From assembly GCF_004028155.1 (NCBI RefSeq), contig NZ_SBII01000014.1:1-64000 (forward strand): a stretch of DNA of 64,000 nucleotides. Direction: 5' to 3'. Position numbers and translations under genes: made by a program. This stretch comes from Flavobacterium cerinum (GTDB taxonomy: Bacteria; Bacteroidota; Bacteroidia; Flavobacteriales; Flavobacteriaceae). Numbering within the stretch: position 1 is the stretch's first letter; every line of letters begins with the position of its first letter. The notes under the pieces were generated by a model that saw only the letters and a program-made list of their open reading frames with translations, was not told the DNA's origin and ran no database searches. Shown in pieces: positions 42,453-52,027 of this stretch.

Positions 42453-44672
42453 TTATTTCGTTAACTCTAGCTGTCTTACTGCTTTTACAATTTTTTCTGA
42501 TAAACTATTAAGCCATACCAGTTGTTCAATAACCAAGTGGGCTTCTTCCATTTTTAATCGAAACTCTTCCTCTTCGGTTACATGTACTTCACGAAGCTCA
42601 CGTGCCCTGATGTTTTTTAATTCGGTAAAACGCATAGCAAGCTCTTCATTATTGGCAAGATGTGCCTCTTCTGCCTGAACATCCATGGTAAGCAATGCTA
42701 TAGCGTGATCCAGGTTTTTAATTACGGTATTCACTACAACATTAAATGCCTCAGATGCTGTTGAGGTTTTATGCGACTGTGTATATGTGCCTAACGATGC
42801 CAGCGACGATAGTAGCGTGTGGTTAAGTACGGCAAGTTTATAAACCTGCTGCTGCTGTTTTTGTTTCGATTTTGGTTCCTGCACCATTCGCTGGTAAGAC
42901 GACATCAGGTTGCCTATTTCTACAAACGCATTTTTTCTGGCAAGTCGGTAGGATGTAGTTACAGTGCCTTTTTTATTATAATACAGTGATATCTCTGTTA
43001 GGTAGTTTCTATTCGCTTCGATAGATTTTTTAATGAATACGGGAAGGTTCATGAATTCCCATGACGGCCATAGGAAATAATTAGCTATAAATGCAATAAG
43101 CGCACCCACAGCGGTATCTACTATTCTGTATTGAATAACATCATTAATATTTGGATTCAGCATACCATACACGAATACCACATATATGGTAACAAAAGTA
43201 GCTCCTATGCGGTAGTTAATTGCTGTAAATGTATAGCCCAAGATCATACACACAATGGCTAGTGTGCCTATAATAACGGGATGGTGTACAAAGCTCAAAA
43301 CCGCAAAGGCAATAATGCCGCCGGTTATTGTACCAATAATCCTTTGGTAGGAGCGCTGTTTGGTTAATCCGTAACCCGGACGCATAATAACCACAATGGT
43401 AAGCAGTATCCAGTATACATTTTGGAGTGGAAAGATCAGCCCGATAACAAATCCCAAAGCGATAGACATCGTAAGACGAAGGGAATGCCTGAAAATCGTA
43501 GAGGAGAAACTAAGGTTTTCCTTTAAAATATGTACAGGATAATATTCCGGAGTAAGAAACTTTTCAAGGTCTTTATCTCTTTCTTTAATGTCTTTAAATT
43601 CTATGCTTGTAGTAAAAGCACGTTCTATAATATTGATCTTCTCAATTTGCTTTTCGGCATAGTGCAGCATATTCGACAGCATCCATACGCCTTCAGAGGC
43701 TGCTTCTTTACCCAGCTCATTTTCATATTCGGTTATGGCTTTTTCTAATGCTTCAACATCTTTTAAAAGCTGATGTTTTTTTACATATTTCTTTCGGTTC
43801 TCAATACTGTTCGAAATTTTCTTTAAAGCCGAGGCAAGGTTGTAAGCTAAGTTCTGGTAGGTAGTAAGAACCTTTGGGTGGGCACTAAACTTTTCATGCA
43901 GTTTGCTGTGATCAAAAGAAGCCGAAAGTGCCAATTCTAAGATCTCCATTAACGAAATGAATACCAATAGCATTTTACGGCTTCGGTTGGAGTTTTCGGC
44001 ATGGGTACGGCTGCGTAATAGTACTTCTCTAATATTTTCGTGTGTAAGGTTTATTTCAACCTGCAGGTGAAGCTGTTTTTCTACAATACCTGCCCTGTCG
44101 GCATCAATATCCCAAAGGTCGCCGCGCAGTTTCATGTACTTAGCGGTAAGCTTCATGCATTCAGCCACCTGAAGCTCTGTATACCGGTGCGGACTCAGGT
44201 AGTTAAACGCTAACGATATCAGGGTATACATAAGTCCGCCCGATAATATATAGCTCGTGTAAATAAGAATATCCCAACCGGTATGCAGGTGTCCTGTGGC
44301 AAGCGCAATGGCTAAAAGTCCCGAGAACGAAACCATAGTGGCCCGCTGTCCGTAAACAGAGATCATAGAAAGGAAAAAGACCACTATAATAGTAGCCGGA
44401 TAAAAGATCCACGGATAAGGGTGCAGTAGGTTCACCGCCATTATGCATCCCGCAACAATGAATGATGCGGTTACGAGTCCTTTAGTGCGGTGTACTAAAT
44501 TACTAGGAATATCGGCAGGGTAGGTAAGAAGTGCACCCAGGGATATCGCAAAACCTATTTCGAACATTTCAAAATGAGAGAGGATAAGTACGGGTAGAGC
44601 GGCGGCTATGGTAACCATAACGGCCTTGGTAAAATTAGTATTGTCGGTGAAATTTCTTATCCTTTGCAGCAT
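42453..44672 (-). CDS. FUSC family (YccS/YhfK-like) membrane protein
   Basis: A 739-residue protein starting at ATG 44672 (MLQRIRNFTDNTNFTKAVMVT); an ATG at 44714 is in frame and adds 14 residues. It has two blocks of hydrophobic helices. The first is at about 25-165 (ALPVLILSHFEMFEIGFAISLGALLTYPADIP). The second is near 395-525 (LRLTMSIALGFVIGLIFPLQNVYWILLTIVVIMRPGYGLTK), with the FUSC motif PGYGLTKQRSYQRIIGTITGG. A long helical cytoplasmic segment lies between them. Relatives are linked to aromatic acid export, but the substrate here is unknown. Confidence 0.85.
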   Translation of the reverse strand: MLQRIRNFTDNTNFTKAVMVTIAAALPVLILSHFEMFEIGFAISLGALLTYPADIPSNLVHRTKGLVTASFIVAGCIMAVNLLHPYPWIFYPATIIVVFFLSMISVYGQRATMVSFSGLLAIALATGHLHTGWDILIYTSYILSGGLMYTLISLAFNYLSPHRYTELQVAECMKLTAKYMKLRGDLWDIDADRAGIVEKQLHLQVEINLTHENIREVLLRSRTHAENSNRSRKMLLVFISLMEILELALSASFDHSKLHEKFSAHPKVLTTYQNLAYNLASALKKISNSIENRKKYVKKHQLLKDVEALEKAITEYENELGKEAASEGVWMLSNMLHYAEKQIEKINIIERAFTTSIEFKDIKERDKDLEKFLTPEYYPVHILKENLSFSSTIFRHSLRLTMSIALGFVIGLIFPLQNVYWILLTIVVIMRPGYGLTKQRSYQRIIGTITGGIIAFAVLSFVHHPVIIGTLAIVCMILGYTFTAINYRIGATFVTIYVVFVYGMLNPNINDVIQYRIVDTAVGALIAFIANYFLWPSWEFMNLPVFIKKSIEANRNYLTEISLYYNKKGTVTTSYRLARKNAFVEIGNLMSSYQRMVQEPKSKQKQQQQVYKLAVLNHTLLSSLASLGTYTQSHKTSTASEAFNVVVNTVIKNLDHAIALLTMDVQAEEAHLANNEELAMRFTELKNIRARELREVHVTEEEEFRLKMEEAHLVIEQLVWLNSLSEKIVKAVRQLELTK

Positions 44673-44787
44673 AAACGGAGACTTAGCTGTAAAGGTAGTA
44701 AATGCTAAAATCATTCTTTAGCTGGCTGAGTGAATTCTCACAAAATTTTAGCATTTGGCTTTGCCGTGGCAAATCATTTTTATTTAC

Positions 44788-44795
44788 TATTTTTG
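44788..44795 (+). promoter_or_regulatory. -7 element upstream of def
   Basis: TATTTTTG matches TAnnTTTG; a TTG at 44761 is 24 bp before it. The def ATG is 56 bp downstream. Confidence 0.5.
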
Positions 44796-44851
44796 CACCC
44801 TGAAAACGACAGTTTTACTGTATGTTGCCAAATTTTTAAAGCAATACGATT

Positions 44852-45439
44852 ATGATATTACCAATTATAGGATATGGCGATCCTGTGTTAAGGAAAAAAG
44901 GAGAGGTTATCGCTAAAGATCATCCAAATTTGAAAGAGATTGTTGCCAACATGTATGATACTATGTATAATGCTTATGGTGTGGGGCTTGCTGCTCCACA
45001 GGTAGGTCTTTCATTACGCCTTTTTACTATAGATACTTCACCTTTTAGCGATGATGAAGACCTTTCTAAAGAAGAACAGGAGCTGTTAGCCAACTTTAAA
45101 AAGACATTTATTAATCCTGTAATGCTTAAAGAAGAAGGAGAAGAATGGGGTTTTAATGAAGGCTGTCTTAGTATTCCTGAAGTTCGTGAAGATGTATACC
45201 GTCATGAAAAGATCACGATCGAGTATTATGATGAAGATTTTAACAAACATACCGATGTATACGATGGTCTTATCGCCAGAGTTATCCAACATGAGTACGA
45301 TCATATTGAGGGTGTGCTGTTTACCGATAAAATATCGTCATTAAAAAAACGTTTAATACAAAAGAAGCTGCAAAATATCATGGAGGGTAAAACAAGACCC
45401 GACTATAAAATGAAATTTATCGCCAAAAAAGGTAGATAA
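44852..45439 (+). CDS. def: Peptide deformylase
   Basis: A 195-residue enzyme that removes the formyl group from the first Met of new proteins. All three motifs are present: GVGLAAPQVG (residues 43-52), EGCLSIP with the metal-binding Cys, and HEYDHIEG with the two metal-binding His. The insert between motifs 1 and 2 (FSDDEDLSKEEQELLANFKK) is typical of Bacteroidetes enzymes. It heads a run of plus-strand genes with DUF5606 58 bp behind. Confidence 0.95.
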   Translation: MILPIIGYGDPVLRKKGEVIAKDHPNLKEIVANMYDTMYNAYGVGLAAPQVGLSLRLFTIDTSPFSDDEDLSKEEQELLANFKKTFINPVMLKEEGEEWGFNEGCLSIPEVREDVYRHEKITIEYYDEDFNKHTDVYDGLIARVIQHEYDHIEGVLFTDKISSLKKRLIQKKLQNIMEGKTRPDYKMKFIAKKGR

Positions 45440-45497
45440 TTTTTGTTTTTTAGCCCAAAGATTAGATATTTGCCTTCCTTTAAAAAATAGTAGAACA

Positions 45498-45935
45498 ATG
45501 AGCATCGAGAAAATATTATCAATATCCGGAAAACCGGGACTATATGAATTAAAGCTGCAAACACGTACAGGTTTCGTAGCAGAATCTCTAATCGACGGTA
45601 AAAAAGTAACTGTTGGATTAAGGAGTAACGTTAGCCTTTTATCTGAAATATCTGTTTATACTTATGATGGCGAAGTGCGTCTTTCAGAAGTATTCCGTGC
45701 TATTGCAGAAAAAGAAGACAATGGACCATCGCTTTCTCATAAAGAGGATAACGCTAAACTGGAGTCATACTTTAGAGAAGTACTACCTGATTTTGATGAA
45801 GACAGGGTTTATCCATCAGATATGAAAAAGATCCTTAACTGGTACAGTATGCTTCAGGCAAAAGGATTGGTTTCTAAAGAGAAACCGGTTGCTGCTGAGG
45901 CTCCTGTTGCTGAAGAGGTTAAGACTGAAGAATAA
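45498..45935 (+). CDS. DUF5606 domain protein
   Basis: A 145-residue cytoplasmic protein of the flavobacterial DUF5606 family. The N-terminus (IEKILSISGKPGLYELKLQTRTGFVAESL) is the conserved, SH3-like domain, followed by RSNVSLLSEISVYTY and a helical block FREVLPDFDEDRVYPSDMKKILNWY. The C-terminus is an Ala/Glu/Pro-rich tail (AAEAPVAEEVKTEE). Function is unknown. It follows def and precedes mazG, an order seen often in this family, with a terminator after it. Confidence 0.88.
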   Translation: MSIEKILSISGKPGLYELKLQTRTGFVAESLIDGKKVTVGLRSNVSLLSEISVYTYDGEVRLSEVFRAIAEKEDNGPSLSHKEDNAKLESYFREVLPDFDEDRVYPSDMKKILNWYSMLQAKGLVSKEKPVAAEAPVAEEVKTEE

Positions 45936-45955
45936 TAAAGTACGCCAATAATATT

Positions 45956-45990
45956 ATCCTGCCTTTTGTTTTCAAACGGCAGGATTTTTT
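45956..45990 (+). terminator. Intrinsic terminator after the DUF5606 gene
   Basis: ATCCTGCC (45956-45963) and GGCAGGAT (45978-45985), then TTTTTT. It lies just before mazG and may act as an attenuating terminator. Confidence 0.85.
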
Positions 45991-46008
45991 ATTTTTACAC
46001 AAAAAACA

Positions 46009-46782
46009 ATGAATACACGACAACAACAGCTCGATGCCTTTGGCAGGTTATTGGATATAATGGATGATCTAAGGGAAAAATGCCCGTGGGATAAAAAGCA
46101 AACGCTTCAAACCCTGCGCCATCTTACCATTGAAGAAACCTATGAATTAGGTGATGCTATCTTGGATAACGACCTTCAGGAAGTTAAAAAAGAGTTGGGC
46201 GATATATTGCTGCACATTGTTTTTTATGCTAAAATAGGCAGTGAAACCGGAGATTTTGATATTGCAGATGTCGCAAATAACATCTGTGAAAAGCTTATTC
46301 ACCGTCATCCGCATATTTATGGTGATGTTGTGGTTCAGGATGAAGAAGAAGTAAAACAAAACTGGGAAAAGCTAAAGCTTAAAGAAGGTAAAACGTCGGT
46401 GCTTGAAGGAGTGCCTAAGAGTTTACCTGCCCTTGTTAAAGCCAGCAGGATACAGGATAAGGCAAAAGGAGTAGGCTTCGATTGGGAAGAGCCGCATCAG
46501 GTTTGGGATAAAGTTCAGGAAGAAATTGAGGAATTTCAGGAAGAAGTGAAAATTGGCGATCAGGATAAAATGGAGTCAGAGTTTGGCGATGTATTATTCT
46601 CCATGATCAATTATGCACGTTTCCTTAATATCAACCCCGAAGATGCATTGGAGCGCACCAATAAAAAATTCATTAAACGGTTCATGTATCTTGAAAGCAA
46701 AGCTGGGGAGTTGGGTAAGCCATTAGCCGATATGACCTTGGCTGAAATGGATATTTTCTGGAATGAAGCAAAAAAACTATAG
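46009..46782 (+). CDS. mazG: Nucleoside triphosphate pyrophosphohydrolase
   Basis: A 257-residue all-helical dNTP pyrophosphatase with two MazG domains. The first has CPWDKKQTLQTL, the EETYELGDAI metal site and ELGDILLHIVFYAKIG. The second has WDKVQEEIEEFQEEV and the metal site EFGDVLFSMINYARFL. It breaks down NTPs and helps clear non-canonical ones. It starts 19 bp after the terminator hairpin and lies 15 bp before the next secreted protein gene. Confidence 0.95.
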   Translation: MNTRQQQLDAFGRLLDIMDDLREKCPWDKKQTLQTLRHLTIEETYELGDAILDNDLQEVKKELGDILLHIVFYAKIGSETGDFDIADVANNICEKLIHRHPHIYGDVVVQDEEEVKQNWEKLKLKEGKTSVLEGVPKSLPALVKASRIQDKAKGVGFDWEEPHQVWDKVQEEIEEFQEEVKIGDQDKMESEFGDVLFSMINYARFLNINPEDALERTNKKFIKRFMYLESKAGELGKPLADMTLAEMDIFWNEAKKL

Positions 46783-46797
46783 AACACCTTTACTACT

Positions 46798-47928
46798 ATG
46801 AACAAATTCATGGCTCTGTTATTGTTTACGGGCATTTGTACTGCACAAAAAATTAGTGTTACCGAACAGCAATTACGAATAAATCCGGGAACTGTCGAAG
46901 AACTTTTTTACAGTTTTGCTGCACGAGATAAAATACTGCTTACTATAGAAGAGATAAGTGATAATACCATTGGTGAAGTCACTGTACTGGAATATCCGGA
47001 TACCTATAAGTATAAAGGGTATGATGTGAAAAAAGAAAAGAACAGGGAATTTATAGCTAATAATAGATCGGTTTATAAGTTCAGGTTCAATAATACTTCA
47101 AAAGATGTTAGGGTATGTAATGTTAAAATTCAGCGTGTACCGACTTCTAAACAGACAGAAAATTTCAATACAGCTGTAAAATGGATCACAAAACAGGATA
47201 CTACATGGAATTCGCTTACTAAAGATGTTGTTGTGGGCTATGACACATTAAGTGTGCAAAAAACCCGAAAGGCAGTAGTATTCGAGAAAAAATATGAAGA
47301 GGTAGTGATCGACAAAAGCCAGAGGGTAGATTCTAAAGCAACCCTTGGACAGAATAAAGCTAGTGTTGTCTTCATGCTGCCAATGAATTATGTAGCTAAA
47401 GATGAAACCAAAAAAGTTATAGCATGGGCTTACTGGGTAGGAGTAGGAGAAGAAAGTAATGAGTTCTGGAAACAAAACCGCAAGATCATTGTTGGGGCTG
47501 TGCAAGGCGCCACAACCCTATTTACATCGCCATTAGGCGGTATAGCTGCTGGTGCAATTACAAATCTTGTATTACCTACAAATGGTGAAGATGTAGAATA
47601 TGCTCTTGTAAATGAGCAAAACAATAAGCTTTTCTTTCAGGATAAGACCTGCAAAATGCTGGACACAGGTAAAGGAGTTGCAGCCTATAAACGTTTTATA
47701 GATGCTAATATGCTTCAGGGGAAATTTTATATGGCGCTAACAAATGATAATTTTGTACAGCCAATAGATGTTAATGTAAAGATATCTGCGATCATAGAGC
47801 ATATTAAATATAAAGATGAGAAATATATGGATAAGGTAATTACTCCGAGATATGAAAAAAAGATCGTAAAAGAACCTAAAATTATTTCAAGAATTATTCC
47901 TGTTCCGTTCGATCAAAAAATGCAATAG
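46798..47928 (+). CDS. Secreted protein of unknown function
   Basis: A 376-residue protein with a signal peptide (MNKFMALLLFTGICTAQ-K). The mature part starts with strand-rich sequence (INPGTVEELFYSFAARDKILLTIEEI, YKFRFNNTSKDVRVCNVKI) and has a glycine-rich hydrophobic stretch at about residues 236-262 (GAVQGATTLFTSPLGGIAAGAITNLV), which may be a buried helix. I do not recognise the family. It probably shares a transcript with mazG and ends at its own terminator. Confidence 0.6.
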   Translation: MNKFMALLLFTGICTAQKISVTEQQLRINPGTVEELFYSFAARDKILLTIEEISDNTIGEVTVLEYPDTYKYKGYDVKKEKNREFIANNRSVYKFRFNNTSKDVRVCNVKIQRVPTSKQTENFNTAVKWITKQDTTWNSLTKDVVVGYDTLSVQKTRKAVVFEKKYEEVVIDKSQRVDSKATLGQNKASVVFMLPMNYVAKDETKKVIAWAYWVGVGEESNEFWKQNRKIIVGAVQGATTLFTSPLGGIAAGAITNLVLPTNGEDVEYALVNEQNNKLFFQDKTCKMLDTGKGVAAYKRFIDANMLQGKFYMALTNDNFVQPIDVNVKISAIIEHIKYKDEKYMDKVITPRYEKKIVKEPKIISRIIPVPFDQKMQ

Positions 47929-47978
47929 TATTATTTGATTTTTATGTAGTATATTTCTTTCTGCTGTAAAAAATAATA

Positions 47979-48023
47979 AAAACCCCAAATCTGTCCCGAA
48001 ATTCCAGGCAGGTCTGGGGTTTT
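47979..48023 (+). terminator. Intrinsic terminator after the secreted protein gene
   Basis: AAAACCCC (47979-47986) and GGGGTTTT (48016-48023), with additional pairing inside the loop and a T-rich stretch after. Confidence 0.8.
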
Positions 48024-48152
48024 CTCGTTTTTTGTGTTAATTTTTTTTGAACTTTTTATAGTCAATTATCTTAAAATTAATATAAATTTTAACATAATTA
48101 AGGTTTATGTGTTTAATTTGTTAAATATTATGTTAACTTAAACTAAAACTTT

Positions 48153-51100
48153 ATGATAAAAAAATTACTCAATTTATTGTGCATTATAATGGTACTGCCA
48201 TTTTGCGCTGTAAATGCACAAAATTATCAGGCGTTTACTATAACATCCGGATACAATGCAGATGTTATAGCTAACGGTATTGGTCCATCTGCGTTGTCAA
48301 CAACAATGGCTGTAGATAATGCTGATTTTAATTTCATGGCTAATAATTTTCAACTAACGGGTTCATCAACTGCGCCTGCTTATGCATTGCCTTCTACCGG
48401 ATTAATTACTTCATTGGTAACACCGGGATTAAATTATCAGCTAGGTCCATTAACCGGACCTAATTCCTTAAGAATAGACACAACTACCAGTGGTACACTT
48501 GCTTTTTCTAGCCCTGTATCAGCGACTAAAGTATTCGTATTGATTACTTCAGGGAGCGGAATTTCAACTATAGATGCAGTAGTTAACTTTAGCGATGCTA
48601 CATCACAGCCTCTTATTGCTGCAACTGTACCCGATTGGTTTTCAGGTACGGCACTGCCTACTGCGGCTTCAGGTTTCGGGCGTGTAAGCAGGCTTACTGA
48701 TATATTGGAAAATCCTTCGGGTAATCCAAGGCTATATCAATTAACTATTGATATTCTTCCGGCAAATCAAACCAAACCAATAACAAGTATACAGTTTACA
48801 AAGACATCGACTGCAGAAGGTGTTGTTAATGTATTTGCTGTATCGGCCAATGTTTTGGGTACATGTCCTTCGCCATCATCAATAACTGTAGATCAAAGCA
48901 GTTTAGTAACAACGACAATTAACTGGACTGTTCCGGTAATAGTACCTGCTGGCGGATATGATTATTATTTATCAATACTAGCTACAGCACCTGTTGCAGC
49001 AACCACTCCTACAGGAAATGTTGCTGTACCCACAGTTGCATTAAACAGCCTTATTTTAGGAACACCTTATTATTTTTGGGTAAGGTCAAATTGCAGTCCT
49101 ACAGATAAAGGACCATGGCAATTAAAGACATTCACACCTGGGCAGGTGTCTTATGTATATGCTGGAGGAGAAATTTCATCAATGTTTCAGGATGAGGATA
49201 TAGAGCCTGTAACAGAAACATCTGTAACACCATGTCCTGGTTCGTTAACTGTAAACGTTCCTGCGGGTTACAAAATTGCATCTGTTGGAACGGCTTATAC
49301 TATGACAACAGGTTCTGGTGCTTATCAGTCAGAACAAAGAAGTTTATTAAGATGTATAACAACAAATACATCCGAAGCAGCTATAATTACCGGACCTCCG
49401 GCTTTTGGAGGTACTGCTACTTATAACCGTACCGGATTGAATATAGCAAATAATGCTACAGGTGCTGTTCAGTTCGAATTAAGAGCATGGAGAGTATGGG
49501 GTGATTTTGAGGAAGATCAATGTGGTGTGATATATAATAAAGTAGATGCCGGAAGCTGGACAATTACAGTTACACTTGAATCGATTATTTGTGTGCCTCC
49601 CGCAGCTCCAACAGCAGCTGCTACTCAATCACTATGCGCAACGGCTACTGTAGCAAATTTAACAGCTACAGGAACAACGGGCGCAGTTATGCAATGGTAT
49701 ACAGCCCCAACAGGAGGTACTGCATTAGCAGTAACAACACCGTTGGCTGCCGGAAATTACTATGGCGCTCAAAAAATTGGTAACTGTGAGAGTTTAACAA
49801 GAACACCGGTAGCAGTAACTTTATTGGCAGCAACACCACTACCTGTAGCAGCTCCACAAGCATTTTGTTCTGGTGCTAATGTAACAAGTTTGCTTGCAAC
49901 AGGAGTTACAGGCGGAACCTTCAAATGGTACACAGCTCTAACCGGTGGAACAGAATTGGCAGGAACTACACCGTTAGTAACAGGTAATTATTTTGTATCA
50001 CAAACAGTAACAGGCTGCGAGAGTTTAAGAACGTCTGTAGTTGTAACAATAACTACAACGGCATTACCTGTAGCAGTTGCACAGGGACATTGTTTTGGGG
50101 CTACTGTGGCTAACTTAGTTGCTACAGCAGCTACGGGTGGAACATTAAAATGGTATGCAGTGTCAACAGGCGGTACAGAGCTGACGCCTACTACAGCATT
50201 AGCTTCAGGTAATTATTATGTGTCTCAAACTATAACAGCTTGCGAAAGTGTAAGAGTACTGGTAGTGGTAACTATAACTACACCTACACTGCCTACAGCG
50301 AATACCCAGACACATTGTTCAGGTGCTACCGTGGCAAATTTAACTGCTACAGGTACTACAGGCGCAACGTTTAAATGGTATACTGCTCTTACTGGCGGTA
50401 CAGAACTGGTAGCAACAACACCATTAATAGCAGGCAATTATTTTGTGTCTCAAACTGTAAATGGATGTGAAAGTTTAAGAGTATCGGTGGCGGTAACGGT
50501 AACTATAACGGCATTGCCAACTGCTACTGCTCAAACCCATTGTTCTGGTGCTACAGTAGCAAATTTAACTGTTACAGGTACTACAGGGGCAACGTTTAAA
50601 TGGTATGCAGCTTTAACAGGTGGAACAGCACTACCAGCAACTACGCCATTAACTGCAGGTACTTATTTTGTATCTCAGACAGTAAGTGGCTGTGAAAGTT
50701 TACGACTTCCTGTGATAGTAACGGTAAATGCAACTGCATTACCAACAGTTAATACTCAAATATATTGTGCTGGGGCTACCGTCGCAAACTTAGTTGCAAC
50801 AGGAGAGACGGGTGCAGCATTTAAATGGTACACAGCTTTAACCGGTGGAACAGAATTGGCAGGAACTACACCGTTAGTAACAGGTAATTATTTTGTATCG
50901 CAAACAGTAAACGGATGTGAAAGTGCAAGAAAAATTGCTGTAGTAACGATTGCAGCTTCTGTAAATGCACCTGCTGCAGTAAATCAGGCGGTGTGTTCAG
51001 GTAGTTCAGTGGGCAGTCTGGCTGTTACTGGAGAAACCGGAGCAACATTCAACTGGTATTCGGCGCCAGCCGGAGGTACTGCACTAACAGTAGGCACTTC

Positions 51101-51899
51101 AGTTGTAGACGGAACTTATTATGTATCACAAACTATAGGAACTTGCGAAAGTATCAGGATTCCGGTTATTGTAACGATTACCGTTGTAACCGATGTTATA
51201 GTGCTTGAAGAATATTCATATTGTGGAGATGCTACAATAGCAGATATCACTATTGATGGTGTTATGACAGGAGCTACTGTTAAGTGGTATTCAGGAGGAG
51301 ATGAATTACTTACTCCGGATACAGTGCTTGTAAGTGGTACTTATTTTGTTACACAGTCTATAGGTTTATGTGAAAGCGCTATGACCGAAGTTGTAGTGGT
51401 GGTTAACCCAATTCCAAATAGTCCTGAAGGAGAAACGCAACAGGATTTTGAAGAAGGTGAAACAATTGCAGCTCTTGATATCGAAACCATTACGGGCGCA
51501 GTTGTGTCATGGTATATACTTGACGAAGACGTATATGTAAGTGTACCGGTTGGTACAGTGCTTGAAGATGGTGTAACGTATTATGTTAAACAAGTAGTTG
51601 GTACATGCGAAAGTGAAATGCTTGCAGTTACTGCAAATGCAGTTTTAGGCAGATCATCTTTTGATGTAAAAAGCCTAATGGTATATCCAAACCCGGCTGT
51701 TGATGTACTTACTGTGTCAGGTAAGACAGATCTTTCTGAAATTGTAGTTAGTAATTTACTAGGGCAGGAGGTTATACGCCAAAAAGTAAATGGTAATTCT
51801 ACACAAATTAATATCTCAGGATTATCGCAGGCAAGTTATATACTACAGGTGTATACTGCAGAGGGAGCATCAGCTTCTATTAAAATAGTCAAACAGTAA
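48153..51899 (+). CDS. Large Ig-like repeat protein with T9SS type A sorting domain
   Basis: A 1248-residue secreted protein. The signal peptide is residues 1-23 (FCAVNAQ-N). A beta-rich N-terminal region is followed by a fibronectin type III-like domain at about 245-340 (INWTVPVIVPAGG, YYFWVRSNCSP), another unnamed domain near 345-475, and nine repeats of about 75 residues (485-1165; CSGATVANL.ATG.TGA.FKWY...GGTEL..TTPL..GNYFVSQT..GCES) that resemble Ig-like modules. The C-terminal 70 residues (LMVYPNPAVDVLTV ... ISGLSQASYILQVY ... KIVKQ) are a type A sorting signal for type IX secretion. It is probably a cell-surface or adhesive protein. Repeats 2 and 6 are nearly identical in DNA. Confidence 0.9.
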   Translation: MIKKLLNLLCIIMVLPFCAVNAQNYQAFTITSGYNADVIANGIGPSALSTTMAVDNADFNFMANNFQLTGSSTAPAYALPSTGLITSLVTPGLNYQLGPLTGPNSLRIDTTTSGTLAFSSPVSATKVFVLITSGSGISTIDAVVNFSDATSQPLIAATVPDWFSGTALPTAASGFGRVSRLTDILENPSGNPRLYQLTIDILPANQTKPITSIQFTKTSTAEGVVNVFAVSANVLGTCPSPSSITVDQSSLVTTTINWTVPVIVPAGGYDYYLSILATAPVAATTPTGNVAVPTVALNSLILGTPYYFWVRSNCSPTDKGPWQLKTFTPGQVSYVYAGGEISSMFQDEDIEPVTETSVTPCPGSLTVNVPAGYKIASVGTAYTMTTGSGAYQSEQRSLLRCITTNTSEAAIITGPPAFGGTATYNRTGLNIANNATGAVQFELRAWRVWGDFEEDQCGVIYNKVDAGSWTITVTLESIICVPPAAPTAAATQSLCATATVANLTATGTTGAVMQWYTAPTGGTALAVTTPLAAGNYYGAQKIGNCESLTRTPVAVTLLAATPLPVAAPQAFCSGANVTSLLATGVTGGTFKWYTALTGGTELAGTTPLVTGNYFVSQTVTGCESLRTSVVVTITTTALPVAVAQGHCFGATVANLVATAATGGTLKWYAVSTGGTELTPTTALASGNYYVSQTITACESVRVLVVVTITTPTLPTANTQTHCSGATVANLTATGTTGATFKWYTALTGGTELVATTPLIAGNYFVSQTVNGCESLRVSVAVTVTITALPTATAQTHCSGATVANLTVTGTTGATFKWYAALTGGTALPATTPLTAGTYFVSQTVSGCESLRLPVIVTVNATALPTVNTQIYCAGATVANLVATGETGAAFKWYTALTGGTELAGTTPLVTGNYFVSQTVNGCESARKIAVVTIAASVNAPAAVNQAVCSGSSVGSLAVTGETGATFNWYSAPAGGTALTVGTSVVDGTYYVSQTIGTCESIRIPVIVTITVVTDVIVLEEYSYCGDATIADITIDGVMTGATVKWYSGGDELLTPDTVLVSGTYFVTQSIGLCESAMTEVVVVVNPIPNSPEGETQQDFEEGETIAALDIETITGAVVSWYILDEDVYVSVPVGTVLEDGVTYYVKQVVGTCESEMLAVTANAVLGRSSFDVKSLMVYPNPAVDVLTVSGKTDLSEIVVSNLLGQEVIRQKVNGNSTQINISGLSQASYILQVYTAEGASASIKIVKQ
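49923..50910. repeat. Nearly identical copies of an 88-bp segment 900 bp apart inside the Ig-like repeats
   Basis: 49923-50010 and 50823-50910 differ at two positions only, at an exact offset of 900 bp (four 225-bp repeat units). Other units diverge far more, so recent duplication or gene conversion is likely. Confidence 0.8.
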
Positions 51900-51923
51900 C
51901 ATAAATAGTTTTTAGTTTTTAGA

Positions 51924-51957
51924 TAAAGGGTCTGGCTTATGCCGGCCCTTTATTTTT
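51924..51957 (+). terminator. Terminator of the Ig-like repeat gene
   Basis: TAAAGGG (51924-51930) pairs with CCCTTTA (51946-51952), with inner GGC/GCC pairing and TTTTT after it. Confidence 0.8.
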
Positions 51958-51984
51958 ATAGTTATGCCTAAAATAAAGGCATAA

Positions 51985-52010
51985 AAAAACCATCCGTTAG
52001 GATGGTTTTT
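51985..52010 (-). terminator. Terminator of the DUF349 gene, symmetrical
   Basis: AAAAACCATCC (51985-51995) and GGATGGTTTTT (52000-52010) with a GTTA loop. It works for the minus-strand DUF349 gene and, by symmetry, for the plus strand. A second hairpin (TTATGCCT/AGGCATAA, 51963-51983) adjoins it. Confidence 0.85.
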
Positions 52011-52027
52011 CATTTAATCAGGGTGTT

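Noticed and set aside
49600..51400. CRISPR-like regular repeats
   Set aside because: The 225-bp period is in frame and encodes Ig-like protein modules; there are no short direct repeats with unique spacers.
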